The notes below the pieces were generated by a model. The model did not search any database, had not been told where the DNA came from, and saw only the letters and a list, made by a program, of their open reading frames with translations. A program made the translations under genes and the position numbers. From positions 5,515,001 through 5,579,000 of the forward strand of contig JAJHZJ010000496.1 in the NCBI GenBank assembly GCA_023548195.1: 64,000 nt of DNA, given 5' to 3'. Shown piece after piece: positions 43,882 through 55,823 of this stretch. The DNA comes from Bettongia penicillata ogilbyi (taxonomy: Eukaryota; Chordata; Mammalia; Diprotodontia; Potoroidae). Position 1 is the stretch's first letter. The number at the start of each line of letters is the position of its first letter.

Positions 43882-44298
43882 TGCAATACCCACAGGAGCT
43901 ATTGTGAATATGCATGTGTACTTGCAGGGTAAATATGCAAAATATAAATATAAACTCTCTTCCTCAAAGATGAAACCAAGACATTTATTCAAACACTAGA
44001 AAGTCAAATCCATCATAGTAACAAAAATATATATACACATCGTCAATGCAGGAAGCATGGTCATCCTCACACTTTCCCTCCCTACAAACAAGCTCCCACA
44101 GGCAAAATCATTCCCTCTCTCACTCACACTAGCTGCTCTGCTCTGTTCTACCTCCCCTCTCTCTCAGCTCTGCCTCACTCTCTCTTCCTGCTCCACCCAT
44201 TCAGGAAACTCCTCCCAACCACTGGCTCCATATAATTCAAGCAGGTCAAAGCAGGTCACATGGGCCTATTAAGGGGTAGGAATGACCTTCATTACACA
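43882..44298 (-). mobile_element. Candidate solo LTR, antisense
   Basis: Read on the minus strand it starts TGTGTAATGAAGG (44298), passes a GCTTGAATTATATGG TATA-like block (about 44230), a purine-rich GAGAGAGTGAGGCAGAGC segment, then TTTGAATAAATGTCTTGG with AATAAA at about 43987-43993, and could end ...GGGTATTGCA at 43882. The size (417 bp) and order fit an LTR. No internal retroviral sequence and no target duplication found. The plus-strand frame 44057-44272 lies within it and is not a gene. Confidence 0.45.
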
Positions 44299-44445
44299 GG
44301 GTCAGGATGAGATTATGATATTTATGGTCAGGACCTAGAATTTTGAGAATTTGAGGGATTTGTCCAGTATCTCTGAGTCAGTATGTGTTGTATACATTTC
44401 TAAAACTAAATTCCTACTTATTCTGAACTCAACACAATACTTGCA

Positions 44446-44447
<2 letters not shown>
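44299..44447. other. No recognised feature
   Basis: Short spacer. Confidence 0.4.
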
Positions 44448-44490
<43 letters not shown>

Positions 44491-44496
44491 GTCTTT
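44448..44496. repeat. (TC)n microsatellite
   Basis: CTCTCT run with two GTCTCTCT interruptions. Confidence 0.96.
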
Positions 44497-44886
44497 CTAC
44501 CTACCTTTGTTCTATGCATGTATATGTTAAATGTTTTATATATATGATATACACACAACACACACATACACATATATTATTCATGTTTAGAAATATACAC
44601 TGAAGTGAAGCAGAAGGTGACATCAGTCACTGTGTAAGCAATAAAAAAAATGGGCAAGAGGCGGCAAATGTGAGCAAGAATAGTGAGACATCCACTCATG
44701 GTTTGCTGGCATCCTTATGATGCCAAGAAAGCAGTAACAAAGTTTCCCACATGTTGGAGGAAACTTCCTGGAGAAAAATTACTGGAGGATATGAATGAGT
44801 CACACAAGATTGTGATGTATGGATGGATTTTATTTGAATCAGTGGAAAATGACCTATCAGTTGGGTGAAGCATCCATTGAAATATA
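44497..44886. other. No gene; TA-rich patch
   Basis: TATATATATGATATACACACAAC near 44540; the rest is unassigned. Confidence 0.4.
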
Positions 44887-44928
44887 TGTGTGTCTGTGTG
44901 TGTACATATATACACACACAGACACACA
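44887..44928. repeat. Perfect 18-bp palindrome in TG/CA repeat
   Basis: tgtgtgtctgtgtgtgta at 44887-44904, a 6-nt loop catata, then tacacacacagacacaca at 44911-44928. The shared C/G interruption makes it an exact inverted repeat. It can form a cruciform or transcript hairpin. Confidence 0.95.
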
Positions 44929-45594
44929 GACACATACACACATATTATGTATATATATATAGGAGGAGTGCACAGAAAACTCCTCTTTAAGACCAACTGT
45001 TAAAATGTGCATATGTTTATGTACTTACACACGTCCTCATATATACACAATAGACATCCACACATCAATTAAAAAACACAGTGAAATTAACCAAACAAGT
45101 GTGCTGTGGAGCTTGGCAGACAGTAATTCCCCACCTTATTTATCTCAGGCTTTACAGTTCTTTAAGCAGACCAAGGTGAGATCATTAGGTGACTCTATTA
45201 GGGGATGTTTACTATTAGTGTCCTGATAGCTGATACTAATGCCAAGGAGCTCTGTGATTTTCAGTGCTACAAATTTGACAAGAAAACTCATAATCAATAC
45301 TTTTCTAATAAGATTCTCAATTTTGACTGAATCAATAGAGATTATTTCTCTCCAACATAGATAGACTCTGTGCAAGTTGGAGCAGCCCCAGCACTAATGA
45401 AAACTTCTAGGAAAATAAGTGCAGAGAGAAAGGGGTTTACAGCTAACTCATCAAGGCTTCAGACTATAAGGAATATTCCGGGTGGAAATAATTTGTGTTT
45501 ATGATGATCACTACAACATTCCTTTGTCATAGAAAGGAACTCTTTATCATAGTTTCAGTGTATCCAAAGGGTCACACCTTACCTGGTGCTGTAG
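44929..45594. other. No recognised feature
   Basis: TG/TA-rich at first, then unassigned. Frames on both strands near 45005-45375 show no domain. Confidence 0.45.
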
Positions 45595-45765
45595 AAGTAG
45601 CATTGGAGTTGAGTTCGGCACCAAAAGAGACCTGGGTTTTAAGTCCTAACATTTTCTAGCATGGTGATTATTTCAACTTTGGGTATCAGTTTGAACATCT
45701 GAAAAACAGATATTTATAGAGGCATTCCTGAACTCCCCAGGTTATTGTGAGCAAAGCACTTTGTA
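45595..45765 (+). repeat. CORE-SINE, tail type B
   Basis: 'agtagcattggagttgagtt', 'gagacctgggttttaagtcc', GGTATCAGTTTGAACATCTG, 'gttattgtgagcaaagcact'. Confidence 0.75.
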
Positions 45766-45769
45766 AGCC

Positions 45770-46125
45770 TGTTTTATTGTATCCCGATGCTCCATCTCCC
45801 ACATCCATCATTTTGCTCAAGTCTAGAAGCTTTTCTTTCTCCTTTGCACCTCCTGGAATCCTTGGTTACCTTAACAACTCAGCTCATCTGCCAAATGTAG
45901 GAGACCTTTCCTGTTCCCCATCCTCCCAAACAAAGCTACTAGTAAGTGTATCTTAGGTCTGTCATTGAGTCATATATCAAAATAAGTCCTTTATCTCCCC
46001 TGTTATAATGTTAATGCCTTGTAGGAAGAGATTATGCCATTTCTGCCTTTGTATCCGCAATGTTTAGTATAGTACTTGGTGTATATTAAGCCCTCATTAA
46101 ATGCTTGCTGAGTGATTCAGCAGAG
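45770..46125 (+). repeat. L2 3' region
   Basis: 'tcctttgcacctcctggaat', CAACTCAGCTCATCTGCC, 'gagacctttcctgttcccca', 'ttgtatccgcaatgtttagt', ATTAAATGCTTGCTGAGTGATTC. The plus-strand frame 45747-45956 is inside it. Confidence 0.82.
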
Positions 46126-46230
46126 TGAGTACTTAGCATCTTTTAAAAAACCCATACCTCTGGTTTCCTTGATAACACAGGTTCTTTGATTATTTTTAAA
46201 ATATTTTTGTTTAATCATATGCTGATTATG

Positions 46231-46466
46231 AACAGCTAGGTGGTGCAGTGGATAGAGCACCAGGTCTGGAGTCAAGAAGACTCATCTTCCTAAATTCAAA
46301 TCGGGCTGAGTGACCCCAGGCAAATCACTTACCCCTGCTTACCTTAGTTTCCTCATCTGTGAAATGAACTGAAGAAGGAAATGGCAAACCATTTCAGTAT
46401 TCTTGCTTAGAAAACCCCAAATGGAGTCACAAAGAGTCAATCACAACTGAAATAATTCAACAACAG
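46231..46466 (+). repeat. CORE-SINE, tail type A (Mar1-like), near full length
   Basis: 'agctaggtggtgcagtggat' AGAGCACC, 'gagtgaccccaggcaaatca', 'gaaggaaatggcaaaccatt', 'agtcacaaagagtcaatcac', ending TTCAACAACAGC. Confidence 0.95.
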
Positions 46467-46499
46467 CACAGCCATTGTGGAGTTGTGGACAGAGGAGAG

Positions 46500-46680
46500 T
46501 GAGTGTAACGGATAGAGGGCTGTCTATACAGTCAGAAAGAGCAGAATTCACATCCTACTTCTAGCATAATCTAGAAAGGATCATGTACCAAGAACTTATT
46601 CTCTGGGTCTCTAGGCAGCTTTCTAACACTCTTTGTACAAGAGGAGCTATCAACTTACATTCTTGGAGGAATTTCAAAAC
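46500..46680 (+). repeat. CORE-SINE, tail type D
   Basis: 'gtgtaacggatagagggctg', CAGTCAGAAAGAGCAGAATTC, 'ctaggcagctttctaacact', 'aagaggagctatcaacttac' ATTCTTGGAGGAATTTC. Confidence 0.82.
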
Positions 46681-46804
46681 TAGAAATTACCTATACTAAT
46701 GAAATTCAGGTCTTCTCTGTATCTGCCCAATAGATATAAACATCAGTAGCAATGTAGATACAATATACATAAGCTACCAAACAGAGATGGAAGTAAATTT
46801 CAAT

Positions 46805-46905
46805 ATCAGCCACACCACCCTACAAATGAGAAGTCAGTGCCCAAAGTCAATGTCCCCAAAGCTACACAACTAGTGGCACAAAGCTTAGACTCAAGGGCTA
46901 GCAAG
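46805..46905 (-). repeat. MIR-like CORE-SINE fragment, antisense
   Basis: 'accctacaaatgagaagtca', 'aagctacacaactagtggca', CAAAGCTTAGACTCAAGG. Confidence 0.55.
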
Positions 46906-46919
46906 ATTCTTCACACCCA

Positions 46920-47095
46920 GACCAATGAAAAGAGTACTGGATTCAGACAGAAGACTCAAGTTCAAATCTGGAGCTTCACTTCCTAGGAGCCATTGAGAAA
47001 ATCTCTTGAATGTTCTTAACTTCATTGTCCTGATTTATAAAATGAAGATGAACTAGCTGATGTCTTCCTGTTAATTTGACTTCTGTTAATCTGAT
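46920..47095 (+). repeat. CORE-SINE, tail type C
   Basis: 'aatgaaaagagtactggatt', CAGACAGAAGACTCAAGTTC, 'tttataaaatgaagatgaac', TAGCTGATGTCTTCCTG. Confidence 0.75.
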
Positions 47096-47315
47096 TCTCA
47101 GAATATTCTTATTAGCTTGATGCTACTTCAGCTTGATAATGTATTTTGATATTTCCCTTAATGAAGTTATATGAGGGAGAATAGGTGGGGGAGAGGGGGA
47201 TACATTTAGGAGAAATAATAAATGAGTAGAAGTAAGCTATAAAAGTAGCTAATGGTAAATTACCGGCAGAATTCATCTTCATTACTCTTTTCTCCTGTTT
47301 TTACCCCTTTTATAG

Positions 47316-47568
47316 GCAGGTAGATGGTACAATGAATAGAGTGCTAGGCCTTGAGTTCAAATTCAGACTCAGATGCTTACTAGATGCGTAATCCTGGGCA
47401 AGTCACTTAACTTCTGTTTACCTCAGTTTCCTTAATTGTAAAATGGGGATAATAACAGTACCTGCTGTGTGGAGTTGTTGTAAGGATCAAATGAGATGAG
47501 ATAATATTTGTACACTGTTAAGCACAGTGCCTGGGATATAGTAGGTATCAGATAAATACTTGTTTTCT
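47316..47568 (+). repeat. CORE-SINE, tail type B, near full length
   Basis: 'caggtagatggtacaatgaa' TAGAGTGC, 'aatcctgggcaagtcactta', 'tcaaatgagatgagataata', CAGTGCCTGGGATATAGTAGG. Confidence 0.93.
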
Positions 47569-47720
47569 CCTCTTCCCTATCCCTTTCCCCACCTTCCTTT
47601 CTTGATAACTCTGTCTTCTTCTCTTCCTTCCTTCTCCCTCCCTTTTTATTTCCATCCTTCTATCCTTCTTCTCCTTTGTGGTTGTCAGTCTCTCTCCCTC
47701 TTCTGATCTATTCAGTTGCC
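47569..47720. repeat. Pyrimidine-rich tract
   Basis: CTCCTCTTCCCTATCCCTTTCC and following TTCC/CTCC-rich sequence. Confidence 0.8.
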
Positions 47721-48289
47721 AGGGAGTGGAAATAAAAGCCTTGCTTAAATCTTGGTATTTGAAAGAATTTTATTTTGATTGAATAACATTCCAAGCTCCA
47801 GACTGGGGATTTATTCATAATTAACAACTTGGGTTCTCTCATGACCCAAGACAAACCTGAAAGTGATCAACATTCACAGGAGCCTTCCAGAGATAGTTCT
47901 GCCATTGGCACAGACACACAGAGTACATAGTAATTAGCAGGGATGCTAGGGAAGAGCTAATGAATTCAAATTAAATCTTCATTATGTTACAGTTTCTGAA
48001 GCCTTGTTGTATACTTGGATATTGGTAGACAAGCTTCCAAACTTTAGCTGTGATTCAAAGAATCCGAGGATCTCAGTGGTACCTTTGTATTGCGAAGACT
48101 ATCTACTCTACCCCAAGCTGAAAGCGAAATGCCCTGGATCATTCCCTACCCAAAAAGTAGTCACTACACTCTTGACTCAAGACCTCCAGGGAGGGAGAAT
48201 TTCCAGAGGTAGTCATTCCATTTTTTTTTTGTTTTCTAATTTTAAGAACTATTTCCTTCTCTCGGGATTATATTTGCTTCTTTGTGAAT
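47721..48289. other. No recognised gene; 115-codon open frame
   Basis: The plus-strand frame 48004-48351 runs from unassigned sequence into an L2 terminus. No domain, so a chance frame is the simplest reading. Confidence 0.45.
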
Positions 48290-48385
48290 TCCATGGTAAC
48301 TGTCTTCTGCCTCTTATATCCCCAGGGTTTAACAAAGTACCTGGCACATAGTAGGTGCTTAACAAATGTTCATTTAGTGATTATC
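48290..48385 (+). repeat. L2 3' terminus
   Basis: 'ctcttatatccccagggttt', AACAAAGTACCTGGCACATAG, 'taggtgcttaacaaatgttc'. Confidence 0.9.
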
Positions 48386-48399
48386 TCCACCCTCTGTAG

Positions 48400-49340
48400 C
48401 CAAGCAGATAAAGTCTAATCCTACCATTGGATAGAATAGTTTAATATGGGATCATATCTCTGCTTAGTCTCCTCTTCTCCAGTCTAAATGAGCCTAATTC
48501 CTTCAAGTGATCATCAATTTTATCACGATATGGAGTCCTTCCATCAATCTGATTGCCCTCCTCTGATAACTCTATGACTTATCATCATCTCCCTAAAATG
48601 CATATCCTAGATTGAAGTACAATGCTTAAGACAACTGTCTGATCAGGACAAAGTATAACGCAACTGTCTATCTCCTACTGGGTAAGATACATCAATTAAA
48701 ATATCTTAAGATTTCAACACTTTTTTTTTGTTACCATAGCAAACTGTGGATTCACATTAAGCTTACGCTTGACTAATACTCTTGTCTTTTTTCAGATAAA
48801 TTGTTGTCTACACGTGAGTCTTACATTTATGGGGTTGATTTTTTTTAATCCAAGTGTAAGACCATGCATTTATGCCTGTTATATTTCTTATCAAAATTGG
48901 TCTATTCTTAGAGTTTTTCAAGATTATTTTTGACCCTGACTCTGTTGCTTAATAATTTAGGTCTCATTCTCAGCTTGATGAGAATTTTATCCATTTTGAT
49001 AAGCATGCAGCCTGCACCTTTATCCAAGGCAATGATAAAATTATAAATAGTTGTCTCCCCACTGAGTCCAGGTATATATCTCCAAAGATCTTATTTCAAG
49101 TTAACATTAATGATGCCAGGTCCAGTCATTCAACCAGTTTAAAAGCAACATGCTGAGATTTCCTAATAGTTTCATATGTGAAGGCTAAGCAGACTTTGTC
49201 TATAGCCTATATTTCTCCTCTTCTGTCAGGGGAACTACCTGAATATACATGGAAAGTTCTCATTTTAAACAAAATCATGCTATTTGCTTATTTGGAGCCC
49301 AGCATCAAAATTCTGCCCCTACACCCTCAAGTTCTTTCAA
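48400..49340 (-). repeat. CR1/L3-type LINE, long antisense copy
   Basis: About 900 bp in consistent order: 'cttagtctcctcttctccag' TCTAAATGAGCC, 'gattgccctcctctgataac', CTAAAATGCATATCCTAGATTG, 'actgtggattcacattaagc', 'gataaattgttgtctacacg', 'tccaagtgtaagaccatgca' TTTATGCC, 'tttatccaaggcaatgataa', 'tccagtcattcaaccagttt', GCTAAGCAGACTTTGTCTATAG. It is the longest CR1-type piece here; frameshifted, non-coding. Confidence 0.8.
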
Positions 49341-49624
49341 AAAATAAGATAACAAGGTACAATTGTACCCCTAGAGAGGGTATGAAAGGGTAAGAAAGAT
49401 TAGACATTGGCATTTTTAGAAGGAAACAAAGGCCTAAACCAAAGTAGTGATGCTATAACATCAAAAATAGAGCTTCGATGAGCATCTGAGAGATTTTTTT
49501 TTTTCCAGTGGGAACAGGAATTCTTTCCCAACACGTGTATGGTCATCTATACTGCCCATGTAGGTCTGACTCTATTTCCTCTTCTCTCTTAAAAATGTAG
49601 CTTTCTTCTCCACTCTTTATGTGA
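49341..49624. other. No recognised feature
   Basis: Short unassigned stretch. Confidence 0.4.
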
Positions 49625-49800
49625 GAGTCTGACTTGAGATTTCCTTCAAGTCCCGATGGTCTTGGACTCCTGTCCTTTACCACTTACTACCTATGGGACA
49701 TTGGGCAAGTTGGGACCCATCTCTGGACTTCAGTTTTATCATCATATCAAGAAGATTAAATTAGGTACTTCTGAAGCCTTTCTAGCCCTAGATCTACATT
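49625..49800 (+). repeat. CORE-SINE, tail type C
   Basis: 'gtcctttaccacttactacc', 'tgggacattgggcaagttgg', 'ttaaattaggtacttctgaa', GCCTTTCTAGCCCTAGATC. Confidence 0.8.
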
Positions 49801-50029
49801 ACTGTCATCCAACCCTTTTCCTCCTATCAACTGGATCATCGGCATTATCGTCTTCTGACTAAATACCTATTTATCTTTTTTCTTTCTCCCTCACCACTGT
49901 AAAGTCCATTTCTTTCAAAAACTCATAGCTTCCTTTACTCAAAGATCAATATAATTCAACTAGAATGTATAAAACATCTACCATTCCATGGGAGAAACCT
50001 CTGCTCTGAGGCCCCCCTCTCCTGAGTGG

Positions 50030-50222
50030 TGAGTCCCTCCCCTGACACCCAATTTTATACTTCGGCTCCTCATCAGCCACCTTGATCTAGAATTATCTTC
50101 CCATTCCCCCTTTCCAATTTCCCACTATAAGGCAAGCTTCTTGAGGGCAGAGACTATCTTATATTTTCATTTGTGTCACTGATACTTACCTCTGCCTGGT
50201 ATGTAGTAAGTAAGTAATATCC
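50030..50222 (+). repeat. L2 3' terminus
   Basis: 'caatttcccactataaggca' AGCTTCTTGAGGGCAGAGAC, 'acctctgcctggtatgtagt' AAGTAAG. Confidence 0.8.
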
Positions 50223-50416
50223 AGTTAGCTAGCAACTATCTCTAGCTATCTTTCCATAGCATCTATTTACTATTAATCTATCGTGTATCTGTCTAGTATC
50301 TGTCATTTCTCTTTCCTCTCTCTTTACTTCTCTTTCGATAATTTATTCATTTATGTGTCTATGTACCTATGTATCTCTTTTTTAATCTCTGTCTCTCTGT
50401 CTTTGTCTCCCCTCCT

Positions 50417-50419
<3 letters not shown>

Positions 50420-50494
<75 letters not shown>
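50420..50494. repeat. (TC)n microsatellite
   Basis: About 37 uninterrupted CT units. Both flanking strands give Leu/Ser or Arg/Glu frames. Confidence 0.98.
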
Positions 50495-50497
<3 letters not shown>

Positions 50498-52691
50498 CTT
50501 CTTCTCCCTCTCCCTCCAATAACTGTACCCTTAGGTTCTGGACATTCAAAGATAAAAATAAAAAATTTCCTGCCCCCAAGATACTTACATTTTGGTATGT
50601 GAGGGTATCCTTCTCCAAAACTACCATTACCTCGTGTTTGAGGGACATTTTAGAAATGTGCAGGTGTGCTGTTGAATGAAGGAGCTGTCAACAACACTGC
50701 CTGAAGGTGCATCTGTCAGCTTAGCTTATTACTTTATTATGTTTTCTAGGGTTTGAATGTTAATATTTCCACTCACTATTGATGTATATTTAATAGCAAA
50801 CTATTATCATTCTCATGTCCTTGCATCAAACAGAAATAGTTATTTTTCAAATCCTTTTTTCCTGTTCCTGATTTTTTTTCTAATGTTAGACAGTCCTTAA
50901 CCCATCTTCAGTGTTTTCTTCCTTTCTCCATGATAGAAGACCCAATACAGAGTTCAACCTTACTGAAACTCTCTGATACTCATCTACGCGTACAGGCTCA
51001 AAAGCAGTTGAGGGTTATTATAGTCTCCACTATAAACTACCTTCCCCATTTTATTGTCCTGTTCTGAATCATTTTAAAAAAAAGAAAAGAAAAGAAAGAT
51101 GAAATCTCTGCATTGGTTGAAAATCCAGATGATATGTTTCAGACTTAAGAAAATCATTTTCTTTTTAGGTAAATTTCATAAAGCAAGAAATCTAGTTCTT
51201 TATATAAGCTTGATCAAATTAATTAAAAGGTTTTCCAGTTTTTAGCTGAATATTTTTATCCCCGTTAGAAATACAGTTTCTATAAGATGGCTCTTAAACC
51301 TCTTTTTTTTCATTTACCTACATTGAGATTAGTTGCTTGTTGACTGACATTTTGAACTGAATCCTATTTTTCTCCTAGTTAATTACATCCAATCATTTTG
51401 TTATCTTTCTGCAGATGCATGACAACTCTGCTGAAAGTATTGTATAGATTGATATTCCACAGCTTCTTATATTCTTAAAATTTACAGCCTGTTAATGGAG
51501 AACTGGGAAAAAAACAAGAACTTAATTAGTTTTAAATTGGTCTTAAATTGTAATTAGAGAAGAAGAAGAGTAAGCCATAACTTTGTTATGTTTTTGTCAC
51601 AACAAAATTTTGAGGTGTTGATCTATTAGGGCATTCTTTTAAGGGAAGAGGATAAAAGGAAGTCCCCAATAGGGGTCTCTGGTAATTATACAAAGTTGGG
51701 CTGGTTACAGTTCTGAGGAAAGGATGCAGCATATGACATCAACAGCTGGTCACTGAACTGTAAGCCAGGGTTTGCTGGATGGGACTCACGTATTTTAAAT
51801 ATGATTAGAAGTCAGAAACAGGGCTGGGACTGAAATGAAAAAATAAAAAAAAAATTGTTAGGCAGTGTGGAAAGAGACCATACAAGAAGTTTCACCTCTA
51901 AATTCACAGAACTTATCAAATACATAGTTTTCCCTGACCAAGTCTCTATGACTTTATTACTATCCCCTGTTGCCTCAACTCAAATTGCTATGATGCTCAC
52001 TGATTGCACATTAGACATAATATGTAATGAGCAGGGGAAATATTTATATAACTGGGTTCCTTAAGTCCTTTCAAATTTTTAATATTAAAAGAAGATTCAG
52101 AGGTCTTGGATAGAAACAAAAAGGAGTCATCATGAAGTTAGTCTATAGAAGGAATATAATAGAAGTTATGAGTAGTATAATTCTAGAATTCAGCTTTAAC
52201 AGCATTAGTTATACCTCCAAAAGAAGAGAACATGAGGTATACCTACTCCCTTTTACCACTATCTGGATTCTGCTGATATTTGCAAATATGGAAATATAGC
52301 TGATCATTTATTGAAAGTGAGGAACAGAAGACATCTAACAATCTTTTTAGCTGGTGAATGAGATTATTATCTTCGTTGTCTTCCCGGTAATTTTCCATAT
52401 AAATACAGTCTATGCAATATAAATCATTGACAATTGATATTAATATTTTATAGTTCTGCATGTGATGAAATTATCAAAATTTAAGAAAGGTAACATAACC
52501 TTTGAAGTCAGAAAACCTCAGTTCAAATTCTAATAATGTTTTGTTTTCGTAGCATCTTCATTTTCCAGTATTCGTGTACCTTTCTCATCCCACAGAGTAA
52601 CTTCCATCACAAAATAATATAAAAATAAAAAAGGGTGGGGAAGGTTCATTACCCTAAGAAAATCTGGCCAACATGTCAACCACATGAGCCA
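50495..52691. other. Mostly unassigned (2.2 kb)
   Basis: The longest interval in which almost nothing is recognised. A short SINE-head-like piece (GAAGTCAGAAAACCTCAGTTC) lies at 52503-52545. No gene, no splice-flanked frame. Confidence 0.45.
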
Positions 52692-52720
52692 TCAGACAGA
52701 CAGACAGACAGACAGACAGG

Positions 52721-52753
<33 letters not shown>
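52692..52753. repeat. (CAGA)n-(TAGA)n microsatellite
   Basis: About 7 CAGA units pass into about 8 TAGA units. Confidence 0.97.
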
Positions 52754-52849
52754 TTTCACATCCACAAACCTTCCTTTCTTCAAAGAAAAGAAGAAAGCAC
52801 ATTCTTATATCTGTGCTTTAGGATGATACTGGATCTTTATAATTATATA

Positions 52850-53215
52850 ACATTTAGTTTCGCTTTCCTATGCTTTCATTCTCCTTTCCACTTATCTGCT
52901 GTAATCGCTATTATGAATATTTCTTAATTTACATTATTTCAATTTGAATCAGTTCATATTAATCTTCTCATGTTTCTCTGTATTCTTCAAATTCATTGTT
53001 GTTTATAAGGTAATAGCATTCCTTTATATTCATTTACCAACATTTTTTAACCATTGCCTAATCAATTGGCATCAACATCTAGTGTTTTTAAATAGCAAAA
53101 TATATAACTATAAAGAGTTGGATCATGTGGGATCTTTCTATGCCTTCTCTTCCTCGCAAAATATGCCTAATAGTAGAATTTCTGGGTCAAAATGTAGATA
53201 TCTGATCTTCTTCCC
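52850..53215 (-). repeat. L1 3' region, antisense
   Basis: 'ctgctgtaatcgctattatg', 'tttgaatcagttcatattaa', 'ccattgcctaatcaattggc' ATCAAC, 'gtagaatttctgggtcaaaa' TGTAG. Same order as 28160-28680 and 1890-3075. Confidence 0.75.
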
Positions 53216-53345
53216 CTGCTTCTATCATCTATAGCCTTGAACAAGTCATTTCCTACTTCTACATGTTAGTTTTATACGTTTGTAAAACACATCAGATGGA
53301 CTAGATGAATTCTAAAGTTCCTTCTAGTTCTAACGTTCCATAGCT
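53216..53345 (+). repeat. CORE-SINE, tail type C fragment
   Basis: 'ttgaacaagtcatttcctac', 'agatggactagatgaattct' AAAGTTCCTTCTAGTTC. Confidence 0.75.
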
Positions 53346-53734
53346 GGCAAACTAGGATACTTGGCATTTCTCTTACATGGACATCAGTTCCAAACACTCT
53401 ATCTTTATGCACTGTAATTATTTCATGACAATGGATGGCATCCATCTTGGAGAGTACCTATTTCAGAAAGATTCAGAAGATTCAGAAAGGTCTTGAATGG
53501 GATAAATTTCCCATCTGGGCTATTGATAAATCTTTCATATATAGATGTGAGAACAAGTATTAGAAATTCAGTGTTGCATCAGAAACATAATTTTGATTCT
53601 TCAGTTGAATCACTTAATTAAAGATGTCTAAGATTTGTTCTATAGGCTGGGTTTTCAATAGACATGAAAACTTGAACCTTTCCTCATACTTGGACCAATC
53701 TTTCCTCTCTATAAACTAATGATACTGATAATAA
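53346..53734. other. No recognised feature
   Basis: Contains a small GATTCAGAA near-repeat at 53470-53488. Confidence 0.4.
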
Positions 53735-53978
53735 GAATAGCAATTACATACTTTTTTAAGGTTTGCCAACTGATTCCCAAATACTGTGTCATTTGCTTGT
53801 CACAATAATTCTGGGAGGTAAGTACTATTAGTATTATACCCATTTTACAGTTGATGAAACTGAGGCAGACAAGTTAAGGGATTTACCCAGGGTCATACAG
53901 CTAGTAAGTACCTAAAGCAAGATTTAAACTCAAGTTTTCCTGAGTCCAGTACTCTACCCACTTGGCCACCTAGCTGCC
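53735..53978 (-). repeat. CORE-SINE, tail type B, antisense
   Basis: 'ttgcttgtcacaataattct' GGGAGGTAAGTACTATTAG, 'ttgatgaaactgaggcagac', 'gggtcatacagctagtaagt', end CTTGGCCACCTAGCTGCC. Confidence 0.94.
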
Positions 53979-54091
53979 AACAATAGATTACAATGATAAC
54001 ATGATACCATGTAGTACTGTTCCTAACTATATAGCACAAGAGCCAAAAAAACTCATGCTATATTAAGAGAGTAAAAGTGGGTTCTTATCCA

Positions 54092-54299
54092 CGGTCCTTA
54101 ACTTCTTTGTGTCATGTGTCCCTTTGGACATATGATGAATCCCTGTTCAGAATAAATATGTTTTTAATAATTGAATAAAATACAAAATTTTAGATTTTAG
54201 AAATTAATAAAAAAAATTGTGCACTTTTTCCACCCATATTCACAGCTCCTCCCCATAATGGATCTGCTGGTTCATGAACCCCAGGTTAAGAATCTCTTA
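54092..54299 (+). mobile_element. hAT-like MITE (TTCTTAACC family), full length
   Basis: Start ACGGTCCTTAACTTC, 'gtcatgtgtccctttggaca', 'tgaatccctgttcagaataa', 'ttcatgaaccccaggttaag' AATCTCTT. This is the most complete of the three copies; ends are inverted repeats of about 14 bp. Confidence 0.72.
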
Positions 54300-54379
54300 T
54301 TTTAAAAGAGAATGTGCCTGTCTTGCTTTACTCTGACCTGATCATGCTTCCACGGGGCTAGGGTACTCAGCTGTGGCTG

Positions 54380-54515
54380 CCACATTTAGGGAATGGCACT
54401 GACAAATTAGAGAAACTAAAGAAGAACAAAACTGGGAGGATGAGCAGGCTGGCAAGAATGACATCTGAGATCAGCTGAAAGAACTTGGGGTAATTAACCT
54501 AGATGGGGAAAGATA
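54380..54515 (+). repeat. CR1/L3-type internal fragment
   Basis: 'gaggatgagcaggctggcaa' GAATGACATCTGAGATC, 'gaaagaacttggggtaatta' ACCTAG: the CR1 ORF2 end just upstream of the 3' UTR. Confidence 0.55.
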
Positions 54516-55279
<764 letters not shown>

Positions 55280-55502
55280 TTTAAAAAAATCTCCCTGACT
55301 CAAGCTTTTCCCCACTCCAATACATGTTCAACAAAACTGCCAAAGAGATATGTCTAATGTGCAAGGTTGATTCAGTCACTCCCAACCTCAACAAGATCTA
55401 TTGGCTTCACGTTGCTTCTTGTCCTTTGGTCTTTTCAATTGTGGATCTAACAGGAGTGTTCCCGAGGGTGTGAATGAGCTACGCCAGATCACTTTGCTGT
55501 AG

Positions 55503-55823
55503 TTCAGTTATCTGAGTTGTATCAGACTCTCTGTGACCCCATTTGAGGTTTTCTGGGTGAAGATACTAGAGTAGTTCATTTCCTTCTCCAGTTCATGTAT
55601 CTTTGTGACCCTCTTTGGGGTTTTCCTGCCAAAGATATTGGAGTGGTTTGCTATTTCTTTCTCTACCTCATTTTAACAGATGAGGAAACTGAGGCAAACA
55701 GGATTAAGTGATTTCCTCAGGGTCACACAGCTAATAGGTGTCTGAGGCTCTATTTGAACTAAAGAAGAGGAGATTTCCTGACTTCAGGCTTGGCATTCTA
55801 TCCACTGTGCCACCTAGATGCCC
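55503..55823 (-). repeat. CORE-SINE type A with 72-bp internal duplication, antisense
   Basis: Two successive copies of the SINE 3' body: CTGTGACCCCATTTGAGGTTT... at about 55530-55598 and TTTGTGACCCTCTTTGGGGTTT... at about 55602-55672, then 'gaggaaactgaggcaaacag', 'gggtcacacagctaataggt', and CCACTGTGCCACCTAGATGCC. TTGCTTCT occurs on both sides of the interruption (55413 and 55829 regions), a possible target duplication. Confidence 0.9.

Noticed and set aside
46231..46300. tRNA gene-like start (GGTGGTGCAGTGGATAGAG)
   Set aside because: It is the tRNA-derived head of a CORE-SINE. The body that follows is SINE core and tail, with no complete cloverleaf.
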